Assembly: GCF_022835695.1 (NCBI RefSeq)
Contig: NZ_BQUV01000002.1
Span: 434,001 to 498,000 of the forward strand
Length of the DNA stretch: 64,000 nt
Origin: Bradyrhizobium sp. Ce-3
Lineage (GTDB): Bacteria > Pseudomonadota > Alphaproteobacteria > Rhizobiales > Xanthobacteraceae
Reading direction: 5' to 3'
How positions within the stretch are numbered: position 1 is the first letter of the stretch; every line of letters starts with the position of its first letter. The notes under the pieces were generated by a model, which worked only from the letters and a program-made list of their open reading frames with translations, did no database searches and had not been told where the DNA came from. Below are positions 1 through 7,915 of this stretch, one piece after another. The position numbers and the translations under genes are program-made.

Positions 1-780
1 TGGCGGCCGGGCAGGGCGCGCGCGATGCGGAACTATGTCGACCATGTGCTCGCGCTGCTGCCGTTCGAGCCGGAGGAATATCGCAAGCTCGAGGGACCGC
101 CGTGCAGCTATGTCGGCCATCCCCTGACCGAGCAGCTCTCCTCGCTGCGGCCGAACGACGAGGAGCAGAAGCGGCGCGATGCGCAGCCGCCGGTGCTGCT
201 GGTCTTGCCGGGAAGCCGGCGCAGCGAGATCCGGCATCATCTGGCGCTGTTCGGCGCGGCGCTCGGCCGGCTCAACGCGCAGACGCCGTTCGAGCTCGTG
301 CTGCCGACCATGCCGCATCTCGAGGCGATGGTGCGCGAAGGCGTGGCGTCGTGGCCCGTCGCACCGCGGCTCGCGATCGGCGAAGTCGAGAAGCGCGCCG
401 CGTTCCGCGTGGCCCGCGCTGCGCTGGCAAAGTCGGGCACGGTGACGCTGGAGCTCGCGCTGTCGGGGATTCCGATGGTGACGGCCTATCGCGTCGGCGC
501 CGCCGAAGCGTTCATCCTGCGCCGCGCGATCCGGGTGTCGTCGGTGATCCTCGCCAATCTCGTGATCGGAAGCGATATCATTCCCGAGTTCCTGCAGGAG
601 AACTGTACGCCGGACAAGCTCGCGCCGGCGCTGGCCGAGATAATCGCGGACACGCCCGAGCGTCTACGGCAGCTCGTCGCGTTCGCGACGATGGACGGGA
701 AGATGTCGACCGGCGACCAGCCGCCGAGCGTCCGCGCTGCCGATATCGTGCTCGCGGAAATGGATCGCCGTTCAACCTAG
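1..780 (+). CDS. lpxB: Lipid-A-disaccharide synthase, C-terminal part (partial)
   Basis: This is the end of LpxB, the family 19 glycosyltransferase that joins UDP-diacylglucosamine and lipid X into lipid A disaccharide at the inner membrane. The reading frame is open from base 1, so the start lies outside the window; 259 codons are visible before TAG. The segments VDHVLALLPFEPE, VGHPL, LPGSRRSEI and AKSGTVTLELAL match the conserved nucleotide-sugar-binding half of the family. In alphaproteobacteria lpxB commonly lies close to gltA and gltX, as here. Nothing looks damaged; only the 5' truncation by the window edge limits the call. Confidence 0.95.
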   Translation, partial: WRPGRARAMRNYVDHVLALLPFEPEEYRKLEGPPCSYVGHPLTEQLSSLRPNDEEQKRRDAQPPVLLVLPGSRRSEIRHHLALFGAALGRLNAQTPFELVLPTMPHLEAMVREGVASWPVAPRLAIGEVEKRAAFRVARAALAKSGTVTLELALSGIPMVTAYRVGAAEAFILRRAIRVSSVILANLVIGSDIIPEFLQENCTPDKLAPALAEIIADTPERLRQLVAFATMDGKMSTGDQPPSVRAADIVLAEMDRRST

Positions 781-849
781 CCGATCATGACCTCGTCAGC
801 GGCGACACCCCATCGCAACGGTTCCGCTTGCCCGGAAGCGTTAGACTAC

Positions 850-874
850 GCTAATATTAGCAATAGCTAATATT
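850..874. promoter_or_regulatory. Palindromic operator, probably for the downstream ArsR-type regulator
   Basis: AATATTAGC (853-861) and GCTAATATT (866-874) form a perfect 9-bp inverted repeat with a 4-bp spacer. GCTAATATT also occurs at 850-858, so 850-861 is itself a 12-bp palindrome. It is an AT-rich island just upstream of the ATG at 891. ArsR/SmtB-family repressors typically bind AT-rich imperfect palindromes overlapping their own promoters, and such a regulator is the second gene of this operon. The regulatory role is inferred. Confidence 0.6.
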
Positions 875-890
875 GAAGCGGAGCGTCGTC

Positions 891-1550
891 ATGAGGATCG
901 ATCCAGTTGCCTATGTCGGAGCCGTGGTTCGCGAGGTCGCGGTCCGGGAACGCGACGGCAGACCGGCGCGGGCGGTGATCGCGACCCGCAGCTACGACAC
1001 CGACATCGACGATCTCTGGGACGCGCTGACCAGTCCGGAGCGCATTCCGCGCTGGTTCCTGCCGATCTCCGGCGACCTGACGCTGGGCGGCCGATACCAG
1101 TTTCAGGGCCAGGCGGGCGGCGAAATCACGACCTGTGAGCCGCCGCGCCGGCTTGCCGTGACCTGGGAGTCGATGGGCACGGTCAGCTGGGTCACCGTGA
1201 CGCTGGCCGAGAATGGCTCTGACGCCACGCGCCTGGAACTGGAACATCTCTCGCTGATCGAGGGCGAGTTCTGGGATCGCTACGGACCCGGCGCGGTCGG
1301 CGTCGGCTGGGACCTCGCGCTGCTCGGGCTCGCGCTCTATCTGGCCATGGCGCCCGGCGAGGCCTTCGACCGCGCCGCCGCGGCTGCGTGGCCGGCCACC
1401 GGCGACGGCAAGGACTTCATCCGCCGGGCCAGCGAGGGCTGGTGCAAGGCCTCGATCGCGGCGGGCACCGAGGAGGCCGCGGCGCGGAGGTCGGCGGCAA
1501 ATACCACGGCAGCCTATTGCGGCGAGCCGGAGCCGGGCAGCGGAGGCTAG
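891..1550 (+). CDS. SRPBCC (AHSA1-like) domain protein
   Basis: Protein of 219 residues with an SRPBCC/AHSA1 fold over about residues 15-140. Visible marks are DIDDLWDALTSPERIPRWF near the N-terminus, then LGGRYQFQGQAGGEI and PPRRLAVTWE, which follow the usual pattern of these ligand-binding START-like domains. The ATG at 891 is preceded by GAAGCGGAG; an in-frame TTG at 873 lies inside the palindromic operator and is less likely. It is followed 5 bp after its stop by an ArsR-type gene, a frequent pairing for AHSA1 proteins, although the regulator usually comes first. The substrate is unknown. The C-terminal 40 residues are Ala-rich and outside the domain. Confidence 0.8.
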   Translation: MRIDPVAYVGAVVREVAVRERDGRPARAVIATRSYDTDIDDLWDALTSPERIPRWFLPISGDLTLGGRYQFQGQAGGEITTCEPPRRLAVTWESMGTVSWVTVTLAENGSDATRLELEHLSLIEGEFWDRYGPGAVGVGWDLALLGLALYLAMAPGEAFDRAAAAAWPATGDGKDFIRRASEGWCKASIAAGTEEAAARRSAANTTAAYCGEPEPGSGG

Positions 1551-1555
1551 CGACC

Positions 1556-1891
1556 TTGCACGCCTTCGACATCCTCGGCGATCCCGTGCGCCGCCGCATC
1601 CTGGAGCTGCTGGCGACCGGCGAGCACAGCTCGGGCGACGTCGTCACCGTCGTGCAGCGGGAATTCGGCATCACCCAGTCGGCCGTCTCGCAGCAGCTGC
1701 GGATCTTGCGGGATGCCGGCTTCGCATCGGTGCGCGCCGACGGCACCCGCCGCATCTATGCCGTGGAGCCGGCGCGGCTGCGCGAGGTCGACGACTGGCT
1801 CGACCGCTTCAGGGCGTTCTGGCTGCCGCGGCTGGACGCGCTCGCGACCGAAGTCGCCCGCGGCAAACGAAAACGGCGCCATCAGACCTGA
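1556..1891 (+). CDS. ArsR-family helix-turn-helix transcriptional regulator
   Basis: Winged-helix DNA-binding protein of 111 residues. FDILGDPVRRRILELL, then ITQSAVSQQLRILRDAG (recognition helix) and RADGTRRIYAVEP (wing) are typical of the ArsR/SmtB group that partners SRPBCC proteins. No metal-binding Cys cluster is present, so a metal sensor is unlikely. The start is placed at TTG 1556 because GGAGG lies 9 bp upstream and homologues begin close to this point. The frame stays open further upstream but would run through the SRPBCC gene. It probably represses the operon through the palindrome at 850-874. Convergent with gltA; a shared hairpin separates them. Confidence 0.85.
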   Translation: MHAFDILGDPVRRRILELLATGEHSSGDVVTVVQREFGITQSAVSQQLRILRDAGFASVRADGTRRIYAVEPARLREVDDWLDRFRAFWLPRLDALATEVARGKRKRRHQT

Positions 1892-1901
1892 TGGCGCCGT
1901 T
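1872..1901. terminator. Bidirectional hairpin terminator between arsR-like gene and gltA
   Basis: AACGGCGCCATCAG (1872-1885) pairs with its exact complement at 1888-1901, a 14-bp stem. Read on the minus strand it is followed by TTTTCGTTT, giving a good rho-independent terminator for gltA. The left arm overlaps the last codons of the ArsR-type gene. Confidence 0.75.
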
Positions 1902-1924
1902 CCTGATTGCGCGAGAAGCGCAGC

Positions 1925-3226
1925 TTACTTGCGCTTGTCGATCGCCATGTAGTCGCGGCGCGCGACGCCGGTGTAGAGCTGGCGCGGACGGCCGATCTTC
2001 TGCTGCGGATCCTCGATCATCTCGCTCCACTGGCTGATCCAGCCGACGGTGCGGGCGACCGCGAACAGCACGGTGAACATCGAGGTCGGGAAGCCCATCG
2101 CCTTCAGCGTGATGCCCGAATAGAAGTCGACGTTCGGGTACAGCTTGCGATCGATGAAGTAGGGGTCGCTGAGCGCGATCTTCTCGAGCTCCAGCGCGAC
2201 CTTGAGCATCGGATCGTCGCCGTGGCCGGTCTCCTTCAGCACCGCGTGACACATCTTCTGCATGATCTTGGCGCGCGGATCGTAGTTCTTGTAGACGCGG
2301 TGACCGAAGCCCATCAGGCGGACTTCGCTGTTCTTGTCCTTCACCCTGGCAATGAAGTCGGGGATCTTGTCGACCGTGCCGATGTCAGCGAGCATCGCCA
2401 GTGCGGCCTCGTTGGCGCCACCATGCGCCGGGCCCCACAGGCAGGCGATGCCGGCCGCGATGCAGGCGAACGGGTTGGCGCCCGATGAACCGGCGATACG
2501 CACCGTCGAGGTCGAGGCATTCTGCTCGTGGTCGGCGTGCAGGATGAAGATCTTGTCGAGCGCGTCGGCGAGCACCGGATTGATCTTGTAGTCCTCGCAA
2601 GGCACCGCGAAGCACATGTTGAGGAAGTTCTCGGCGAACGAGAGCGAGTTCTTCGGGTAAACGAAGGGCTGGCCGACCGTGTACTTGTAGGCCATCGCCG
2701 CCAAGGTCGGGATCTTCGCAATCATGCGGATCGAAGCGATCTCCCGCTGCTTCGCATCGTTGATGTCGGTGGAGTCGTGATAGAACGCGGCAAGCGCGCC
2801 GACGGCCGCGACCATGATCGCCATCGGATGGGCGTCGCGGCGGAAGCCCTGGAAGAAGCGGGCCATCTGCTCATGCACCATGGTGTGGTGCGTGACCATG
2901 TAGTCGAACTCCTTCTTCTGCGCCGCGGACGGAAGCTCGCCGCGGAGAAGGAGGTAGCAGGTCTCGAGGAAGTCGCCGTGCTCGGCGAGCTGCTCGATCG
3001 GATAGCCGCGGTATTCGAGAACGCCGGCATCGCCGTCGATATAGGTGATCTTCGACTGGCAGCTGCCGGTCGAGGTGAAGCCGGGGTCGTAGGTGAACAC
3101 CCCGGCCTGGCCGTAGAGCTTGGCGATGTCGATGACATCAGGCCCAACCGTGCCGCTCAGGATCGGGAAATCGTAGTTCTTGTTGCCGATGGTGAGTGTG
3201 GCTGTCTTGCTGGATTTTGCGTCCAT
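1925..3226 (-). CDS. gltA: Citrate synthase
   Basis: Type II citrate synthase of 433 residues, condensing acetyl-CoA and oxaloacetate at entry to the TCA cycle. The catalytic residues fall where expected: His268 in GPAHGGANE, His309 in [14 protein letters not shown] and Asp367 in NVDFYSG. The N-terminal beta domain and the length fit the hexameric, NADH-regulated Gram-negative form. The ATG at 3226 is in context with GGGGATATCACG just upstream. The gene follows gltX on the same strand with a gap of about 160 bp and ends in a strong terminator, so it may be transcribed alone or as part of gltX-gltA. Confidence 0.98.
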   Translation of the reverse strand: MDAKSSKTATLTIGNKNYDFPILSGTVGPDVIDIAKLYGQAGVFTYDPGFTSTGSCQSKITYIDGDAGVLEYRGYPIEQLAEHGDFLETCYLLLRGELPSAAQKKEFDYMVTHHTMVHEQMARFFQGFRRDAHPMAIMVAAVGALAAFYHDSTDINDAKQREIASIRMIAKIPTLAAMAYKYTVGQPFVYPKNSLSFAENFLNMCFAVPCEDYKINPVLADALDKIFILHADHEQNASTSTVRIAGSSGANPFACIAAGIACLWGPAHGGANEAALAMLADIGTVDKIPDFIARVKDKNSEVRLMGFGHRVYKNYDPRAKIMQKMCHAVLKETGHGDDPMLKVALELEKIALSDPYFIDRKLYPNVDFYSGITLKAMGFPTSMFTVLFAVARTVGWISQWSEMIEDPQQKIGRPRQLYTGVARRDYMAIDKRK

Positions 3227-3358
3227 CGTGATATCCCCGATGAAATCGTTGCGAAAACCGACCTTGCCTAGTCGCTAATTTGCGGCCCATGGCGGGGCGG
3301 AACGGCTTGTGGAGAAAGCGTCGGGGATTGGGTAGCTCATTGCCATGTGCGCTGCAAG

Positions 3359-3380
3359 ATGGACCCTGGAGGGGGTCCAT
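3359..3380. terminator. Possible terminator hairpin downstream of gltX
   Basis: ATGGACCC (3359-3366) pairs perfectly with GGGTCCAT (3373-3380) around a 6-nt loop, 7 bp beyond the gltX stop on the minus strand. No T-run follows, so it could equally be an mRNA-stabilising stem. Confidence 0.4.
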
Positions 3381-3386
3381 GCAGGA

Positions 3387-4808
3387 TCACACCGCCTGAT
3401 CGGCGAGACGGGCCAGGCACTCCTGGCGTCCCAATACGGCCAGCACGTCGAATATGCCCGGCGACGTTGTACGTCCGGTCAGCGCCACCCGCAGCGGCTG
3501 GGCGACGGCGCCGAGTTTCAGATTGTTCTGTTCGGCGAAATTCCGCATGGCGGTCTCGGTGGTCTCCGCCGTCCAGTCGTTGACGGCTTCCAGCGCGGTG
3601 CGCAGCCGGCCGATCAACGCACGCGTCTCCGGCGTGAGCAGCGCCACAGCTTTCGGATCGAGCTCGAGCGGCCGATCGGCGAAGATGAAGTAGGCGCCCG
3701 AGATCAGCTCGAGCAGCGTCTTGGCGCGTTCTTTCAGGCTCGGCATCGCCCGCAGCAATTGCGCGCGGGTGGTGTCGTTGAGCTTGGCTTTCAGCGCGGC
3801 GCCGTCGGGAACATAATCCAGCACACTCTCGAACTGGGTCACGAGGGATTGATCGTCGCTCTGCCGGATGTAGTGACCGTTGAGGTTCTCCAGCTTGGCG
3901 AAATCGAACCGCGCCGCCGAGCGGCCGATGCCCGAGAGATCGAACGCGTCGATCATCTCCTGGGTCGAGAAGATCTCCTGGTCGCCATGGCTCCAGCCGA
4001 GCCGGACCAGGTAATTGCGCAAGGCCGCCGGCAGATAGCCCAGCGCGCGGTAGGCATCGACGCCGAGCGCGCCGTGGCGCTTCGACAGTTTCGAGCCGTC
4101 GGGACCGTGGATCAGCGGGATGTGGGACATGCTCGGCAGCTCCCACTCCAACGCGTCGTAGATCTGCTTCTGACGCGCGGCGTTGATCAAATGGTCGTCG
4201 CCGCGGATGATGTGCGTGACGCCCATATCGTGATCGTCGACCACCACCGCGAGCATGTAGGTCGGGGTGCCGTCGCCGCGCAGCAGGACGAGGTCGTCGA
4301 GGTTCTCGTTCTGCCAGACCACGCGGCCCTGGACCTGGTCCTCGATCACGGTCTCGCCGGTCTGCGGCGCCTTGAGGCGGATGGTCGGCTTGACGTTGCC
4401 AGGCGCGGTGGCCGGATCGCGGTCGCGCCACATGCCGTCATAGAGGCGGGTGCGGCCCTCGGCGCGCGCCTTCTCGCGCATCGCAGTGAGCTCCTCAGGC
4501 GTGGCGTAGCAATAATACGCGCGCCCGGCGGCGAGCAGGCCCTCGGCGACCTCGCGATGGCGGGCGGCGCGGCTGAACTGGTAGATGACGTCGCCGTCCC
4601 AATCGAGCTCGAGCCATTTCAGGCCATCCAGGATGGCGTCGATCGCCTCCTTGGTCGAGCGTTCGCGGTCGGTGTCCTCGATCCGGAGCAGCATCTTGCC
4701 GCCGAGCTTCCTGGCATAGAGCCAGTTGAACAGCGCGGTGCGGGCGCCTCCGATATGGAGGAAGCCGGTCGGAGAGGGGGCGAAACGGGTAACGACGGAA
4801 TTGGTCAT
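3387..4808 (-). CDS. gltX: Glutamate--tRNA ligase
   Basis: Class I aminoacyl-tRNA synthetase of 473 residues charging tRNA-Glu. The HIGH-type signature is HIGG at residues 18-21 within [19 protein letters not shown], and the KMSKS-type loop is KLSKR at 240-244 within [13 protein letters not shown]. The length and the anticodon-binding C-terminal half are normal. Alphaproteobacteria often use a non-discriminating GluRS together with GatCAB to make Gln-tRNA, yet this genome also has a glutaminyl-tRNA synthetase transcribed divergently 190 bp away. That makes the specificity of this enzyme an open point. Confidence 0.97.
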   Translation of the reverse strand: MTNSVVTRFAPSPTGFLHIGGARTALFNWLYARKLGGKMLLRIEDTDRERSTKEAIDAILDGLKWLELDWDGDVIYQFSRAARHREVAEGLLAAGRAYYCYATPEELTAMREKARAEGRTRLYDGMWRDRDPATAPGNVKPTIRLKAPQTGETVIEDQVQGRVVWQNENLDDLVLLRGDGTPTYMLAVVVDDHDMGVTHIIRGDDHLINAARQKQIYDALEWELPSMSHIPLIHGPDGSKLSKRHGALGVDAYRALGYLPAALRNYLVRLGWSHGDQEIFSTQEMIDAFDLSGIGRSAARFDFAKLENLNGHYIRQSDDQSLVTQFESVLDYVPDGAALKAKLNDTTRAQLLRAMPSLKERAKTLLELISGAYFIFADRPLELDPKAVALLTPETRALIGRLRTALEAVNDWTAETTETAMRNFAEQNNLKLGAVAQPLRVALTGRTTSPGIFDVLAVLGRQECLARLADQAV

Positions 4809-5000
4809 GATCGCGTGCGACGTATGCTGGAATGGGCGCTGGTGTATATCAGGAACCGAACATAACTAAAGCCCCGGCTGACCTTTTGCCGGCCAAACCA
4901 GGCTCGAAGCAAGGCTTTGAAACCCGGCTCTGAAACCGGGCTTGGCCGGACGGCGCGAATTTGGCAGAAGGTTGAGCTTGATCCTCCAGGGAACCCTTTG

Positions 5001-7319
5001 ATGACGACTGACACGACGGCAGAGGCAGGGCGCGACTTCATCCGCGACATCGTCCAGGCCGATCTCTCCGCCCACAGGCACAACCGGATCGTGACCCGCT
5101 TCCCGCCGGAGCCGAACGGCTACCTGCATATCGGGCACGCCAAGTCGATCGCCCTGAACTTCGGCATCGCGCAGGAGTTCGGCGGCCAGTGCAATCTGCG
5201 CTTCGACGACACCAATCCGACCAAGGAGGAGCAGGAGTACATCGACTCCATCCAGGCCGACGTCCATTGGCTCGGCTACGACTGGGGCAAGAACCTCTTC
5301 TATGCGTCGGACTATTTCGAGCGCCTGTACGATTGGGCCGAGGGCCTGATCAAGGCCGGCTATGCCTATGTCGACGATCAGTCGCAGGAAGAGATCCGCA
5401 CCTCCCGCGGCACGCTGACCGAGCCCGGAAAGAACTCGCCGTTCCGCGACCGCTCGGTCGAGGAGAATCTCGACCTGTTCCGCCGCATGAAGGCCGGCGA
5501 GTTTCCGAACGGCGCGCGGGTGCTGCGCGCCAGGATCGACATGGCGGCCGGCAACATCAACCTGCGCGACCCCGTGCTGTACCGCATCCTGCACGCCCAC
5601 CATCCGCGCACCGGCGACAAATGGTCGATCTACCCGAGCTACGACTACGCCCACGGCCAGTCGGACGCGATCGAGGGCATCACCCATTCGATCTGCACGC
5701 TGGAGTTCGAGGATCACCGCCCGCTCTATGAGTGGCTGCTCGACAAGCTGCCGGTGCCCTCGAAACCGCGTCAGTACGAAATGGCACGGCTCAATCTGAC
5801 CTACACGCTGCTGTCCAAGCGCGTGCTGACCCAGCTGGTCCGTGACGGCCACGTCTCGGGCTGGGACGATCCGCGGATGCCGACCGTTGCTGGCCTCAAG
5901 CGCCGCGGCGTGCCGCCGGCCGCGGTGCGCGAATTCATCAAGCGCATCGGCGTCGCCAAGGCCAACAGCGTCGTCGATGTCGGCATGCTCGAATTCTGCA
6001 TCCGCGAGGAGCTGAACCGCACGTCGCTGCGCCGCATGGCGGTGCTGCGGCCGCTCAAGGTGGTGATCGAGAATTATCCGGAAGGCCAGGTCGAGGAGAT
6101 CGAGGCGATCAACCATCCCGACAATCCGGAAGCCGGCACGCGGAAGATCGCGTTCGGCCGCGAGCTCTATATCGAGCGCGACGACTTCATGGAGAACCCG
6201 CCGAAGAAGTTCTTCCGCCTCTCGCCCGGCAATGAGGTGCGGCTGCGCTATGCCTACTTCATCAAGTGCACCGGCGTGGTGAAGAACGAGGCCGGCGAAA
6301 TCGTCGAGCTGCGCGCGACCTACGACCCCTTGACCAAGGGCGGCAATGCGCCCGACGGCCGCAAGGTGAAGGCCACGATGCACTGGCTGCCGGCGGCGCA
6401 GTCGAAGCCGGCGGAGATCCGCATCTACAATCAGCTGTTCGCCAACCCGAGCCCGAACGCGGCGAGCTTTGCCGACGACCTCAACCCGCAGTCGCTGGAA
6501 GTGCTGACCGATGCGCGGGTCGAACCTGCGATCGCAGAGAGCAATTCGCCCGACGTGATGCAGTTCGAGCGGCAGGGCTACTTCGTGCGCGACGCGGATT
6601 CGACGCCGGACAAGCTCGTGTTCAACCGCACCATCGGCCTGCGCGACACCTTCGCCAAGGAAGTCGGCGGCAAGGGGACATTGCGTCAGGCGACTGTTAG
6701 CTCCACGGGAGGTGAGCCAATCTCCCGTGATCCAGCGCGCGTCGTGGACGCGATTCGCGCTGCGGAAGAGCGATTAAGAATTGCTCGCATGGGTCTCAAA
6801 GATATGGACGAGCCAGAGCGCGCGCGAGCGGGCTTATACAACGCGGTCGTATTCGGTCGGATGGTTACATTCGCCCTGCAAAATATGAGGAACCATGTCG
6901 CTGGGTTTGATGATTGGTACGCGCGGATTTCGGCAGAGTTGAAGGCCGACGAACTTATGGTCTACATGAGTAACCTTCGCACCGAGATCGAAAAGACCGC
7001 AAAACAGCATGCAGGTGGCTACGTCAAGATTGGATCTCTTGACCTTTCTAAGGTCGCGACCTTGCCGAATAGGCCGCCAACCGCGAGGGCGTTCTTTATG
7101 GGAGATGAGACCGGCGGATCGGGCTGGGAAGTGGTACTCGCCGATGGCAAGGTGGAGAAGTTTTACGTGGACCTGCCGGATTCTTGGGATGTCAGGTCCG
7201 GATTGGTACTTCCGAGCGCCCCATCACAATTCCAAAGAACGGATGCCCGGGTGCTCGTCGAGAGATATCTGGACAAGGTGGCCGAAATCGTAGAGCGCGC
7301 AAAAACGCAATTCGACTAG
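5001..7319 (+). CDS. glnS: Glutamine--tRNA ligase with an extra C-terminal domain (fusion)
   Basis: Protein of 772 residues. Residues 1 to about 558 form a complete glutaminyl-tRNA synthetase: HIGH at 43-46 in [15 protein letters not shown], the KMSKS-type loop LLSKR at 270-274, and the beta-barrel anticodon-binding region ending around [14 protein letters not shown]. Bacterial GlnRS normally ends near residue 555. Here the frame continues for about 214 residues in DNA of visibly lower GC with different codon use. The extension ([53 protein letters not shown]) is not the YqeY-type appendage known from some GlnRS; it resembles stand-alone hypothetical proteins. The ATG at 5001 was chosen because homology begins there; the upstream frame is non-conserved sequence. 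Confidence 0.9.
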   Translation: MTTDTTAEAGRDFIRDIVQADLSAHRHNRIVTRFPPEPNGYLHIGHAKSIALNFGIAQEFGGQCNLRFDDTNPTKEEQEYIDSIQADVHWLGYDWGKNLFYASDYFERLYDWAEGLIKAGYAYVDDQSQEEIRTSRGTLTEPGKNSPFRDRSVEENLDLFRRMKAGEFPNGARVLRARIDMAAGNINLRDPVLYRILHAHHPRTGDKWSIYPSYDYAHGQSDAIEGITHSICTLEFEDHRPLYEWLLDKLPVPSKPRQYEMARLNLTYTLLSKRVLTQLVRDGHVSGWDDPRMPTVAGLKRRGVPPAAVREFIKRIGVAKANSVVDVGMLEFCIREELNRTSLRRMAVLRPLKVVIENYPEGQVEEIEAINHPDNPEAGTRKIAFGRELYIERDDFMENPPKKFFRLSPGNEVRLRYAYFIKCTGVVKNEAGEIVELRATYDPLTKGGNAPDGRKVKATMHWLPAAQSKPAEIRIYNQLFANPSPNAASFADDLNPQSLEVLTDARVEPAIAESNSPDVMQFERQGYFVRDADSTPDKLVFNRTIGLRDTFAKEVGGKGTLRQATVSSTGGEPISRDPARVVDAIRAAEERLRIARMGLKDMDEPERARAGLYNAVVFGRMVTFALQNMRNHVAGFDDWYARISAELKADELMVYMSNLRTEIEKTAKQHAGGYVKIGSLDLSKVATLPNRPPTARAFFMGDETGGSGWEVVLADGKVEKFYVDLPDSWDVRSGLVLPSAPSQFQRTDARVLVERYLDKVAEIVERAKTQFD
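6681..7319 (+). other. Foreign-looking 3' extension of glnS (candidate former separate gene)
   Basis: From about 6675 the base composition drops and codons such as TTA, AGA and TTT appear, unlike the flanking genes. The extension encodes about 213 residues. AAGGGGACATTG at the junction contains a possible ribosome site and a TTG (6681), and GTG 6744 is another internal start, so the segment could once have been, or still be, translated separately. A 7-bp inverted repeat (ACGGGAG 6705-6711, CTCCCGT 6722-6728) lies just inside it. The function is not recognised. The call as a captured or fused gene is inferred from length and composition. Confidence 0.6.
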
Positions 7320-7401
7320 GGAGCCGTGCGCAGTTGGCTGCGCATGGCGATAAAGTCTTTTGGATTGCCGTTCCGCACGGCGGAACCCCGGGAGGCGATC
7401 G

Positions 7402-7788
7402 ATGCCTGATGAAGCCGACGATATCGCCTCCGCCATCATCGGGCGATGGTCCGCGGGTTTCAGCAAGCTCGACGCCGATGCGCTTGCCGCGCTCTATTCG
7501 CGGCACGCGTTCTTCTTCGGCTCGAACCCGACGCTGTATCGCGGCCGCGACGGCGTGAAGGCCTATTTTGATGGCCTGCCGCGCTGGCGCGCGCAGCGGG
7601 TTCAGTTCAGCGACGTCAGGACCGAACGGGTGAACGCCGATCTCGTCAACATGGCTGCGATCGCGTCCTTCTTCCTCGACGACGATGCGCCCTCGCTTAC
7701 CGTCAAGATCACCTGGGTGATCGCGCGCGAGGACGGCGACTGGAAGATCGCCTGCCATCACGTTTCGTCACAGACGCCGCTGATCTAG
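7402..7788 (+). CDS. SnoaL-like / NTF2-superfamily protein
   Basis: Protein of 128 residues with a SnoaL-like (DUF4440-type) alpha+beta cone fold. Visible marks are the N-terminal helix ASAIIGRWSAGFSKLDADAL followed by ALYSRHAFFFGSNPTLYRG, the GRDGVKAYFDGLP helix and the final strands VTWVIAREDGDWKIACHH. These proteins bind small ligands or act as isomerases or hydrolases; the substrate is not evident. The ATG at 7402 follows GGGAGG at an 8-bp spacing. It lies 82 bp after the glnS extension on the same strand. Confidence 0.8.
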   Translation: MPDEADDIASAIIGRWSAGFSKLDADALAALYSRHAFFFGSNPTLYRGRDGVKAYFDGLPRWRAQRVQFSDVRTERVNADLVNMAAIASFFLDDDAPSLTVKITWVIAREDGDWKIACHHVSSQTPLI

Positions 7789-7915
7789 CCGCGCGCCTCA
7801 GCGTCCGGCTTATCCTCGCAGCTCACAGCCTTCGGTTGCGTGTTTCGGTTCCGTTCCGCTAGTCGGGTGACTGCGGCATCCGCTAGCCTGCGGCCCGGCA
7901 GGGATCGCAAGCGGA

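Noticed and set aside
4866-6383. Open frame of 505 codons on the minus strand opposite glnS
   Set aside because: Antisense shadow of GlnRS, and its 3' part only continues into non-coding sequence.
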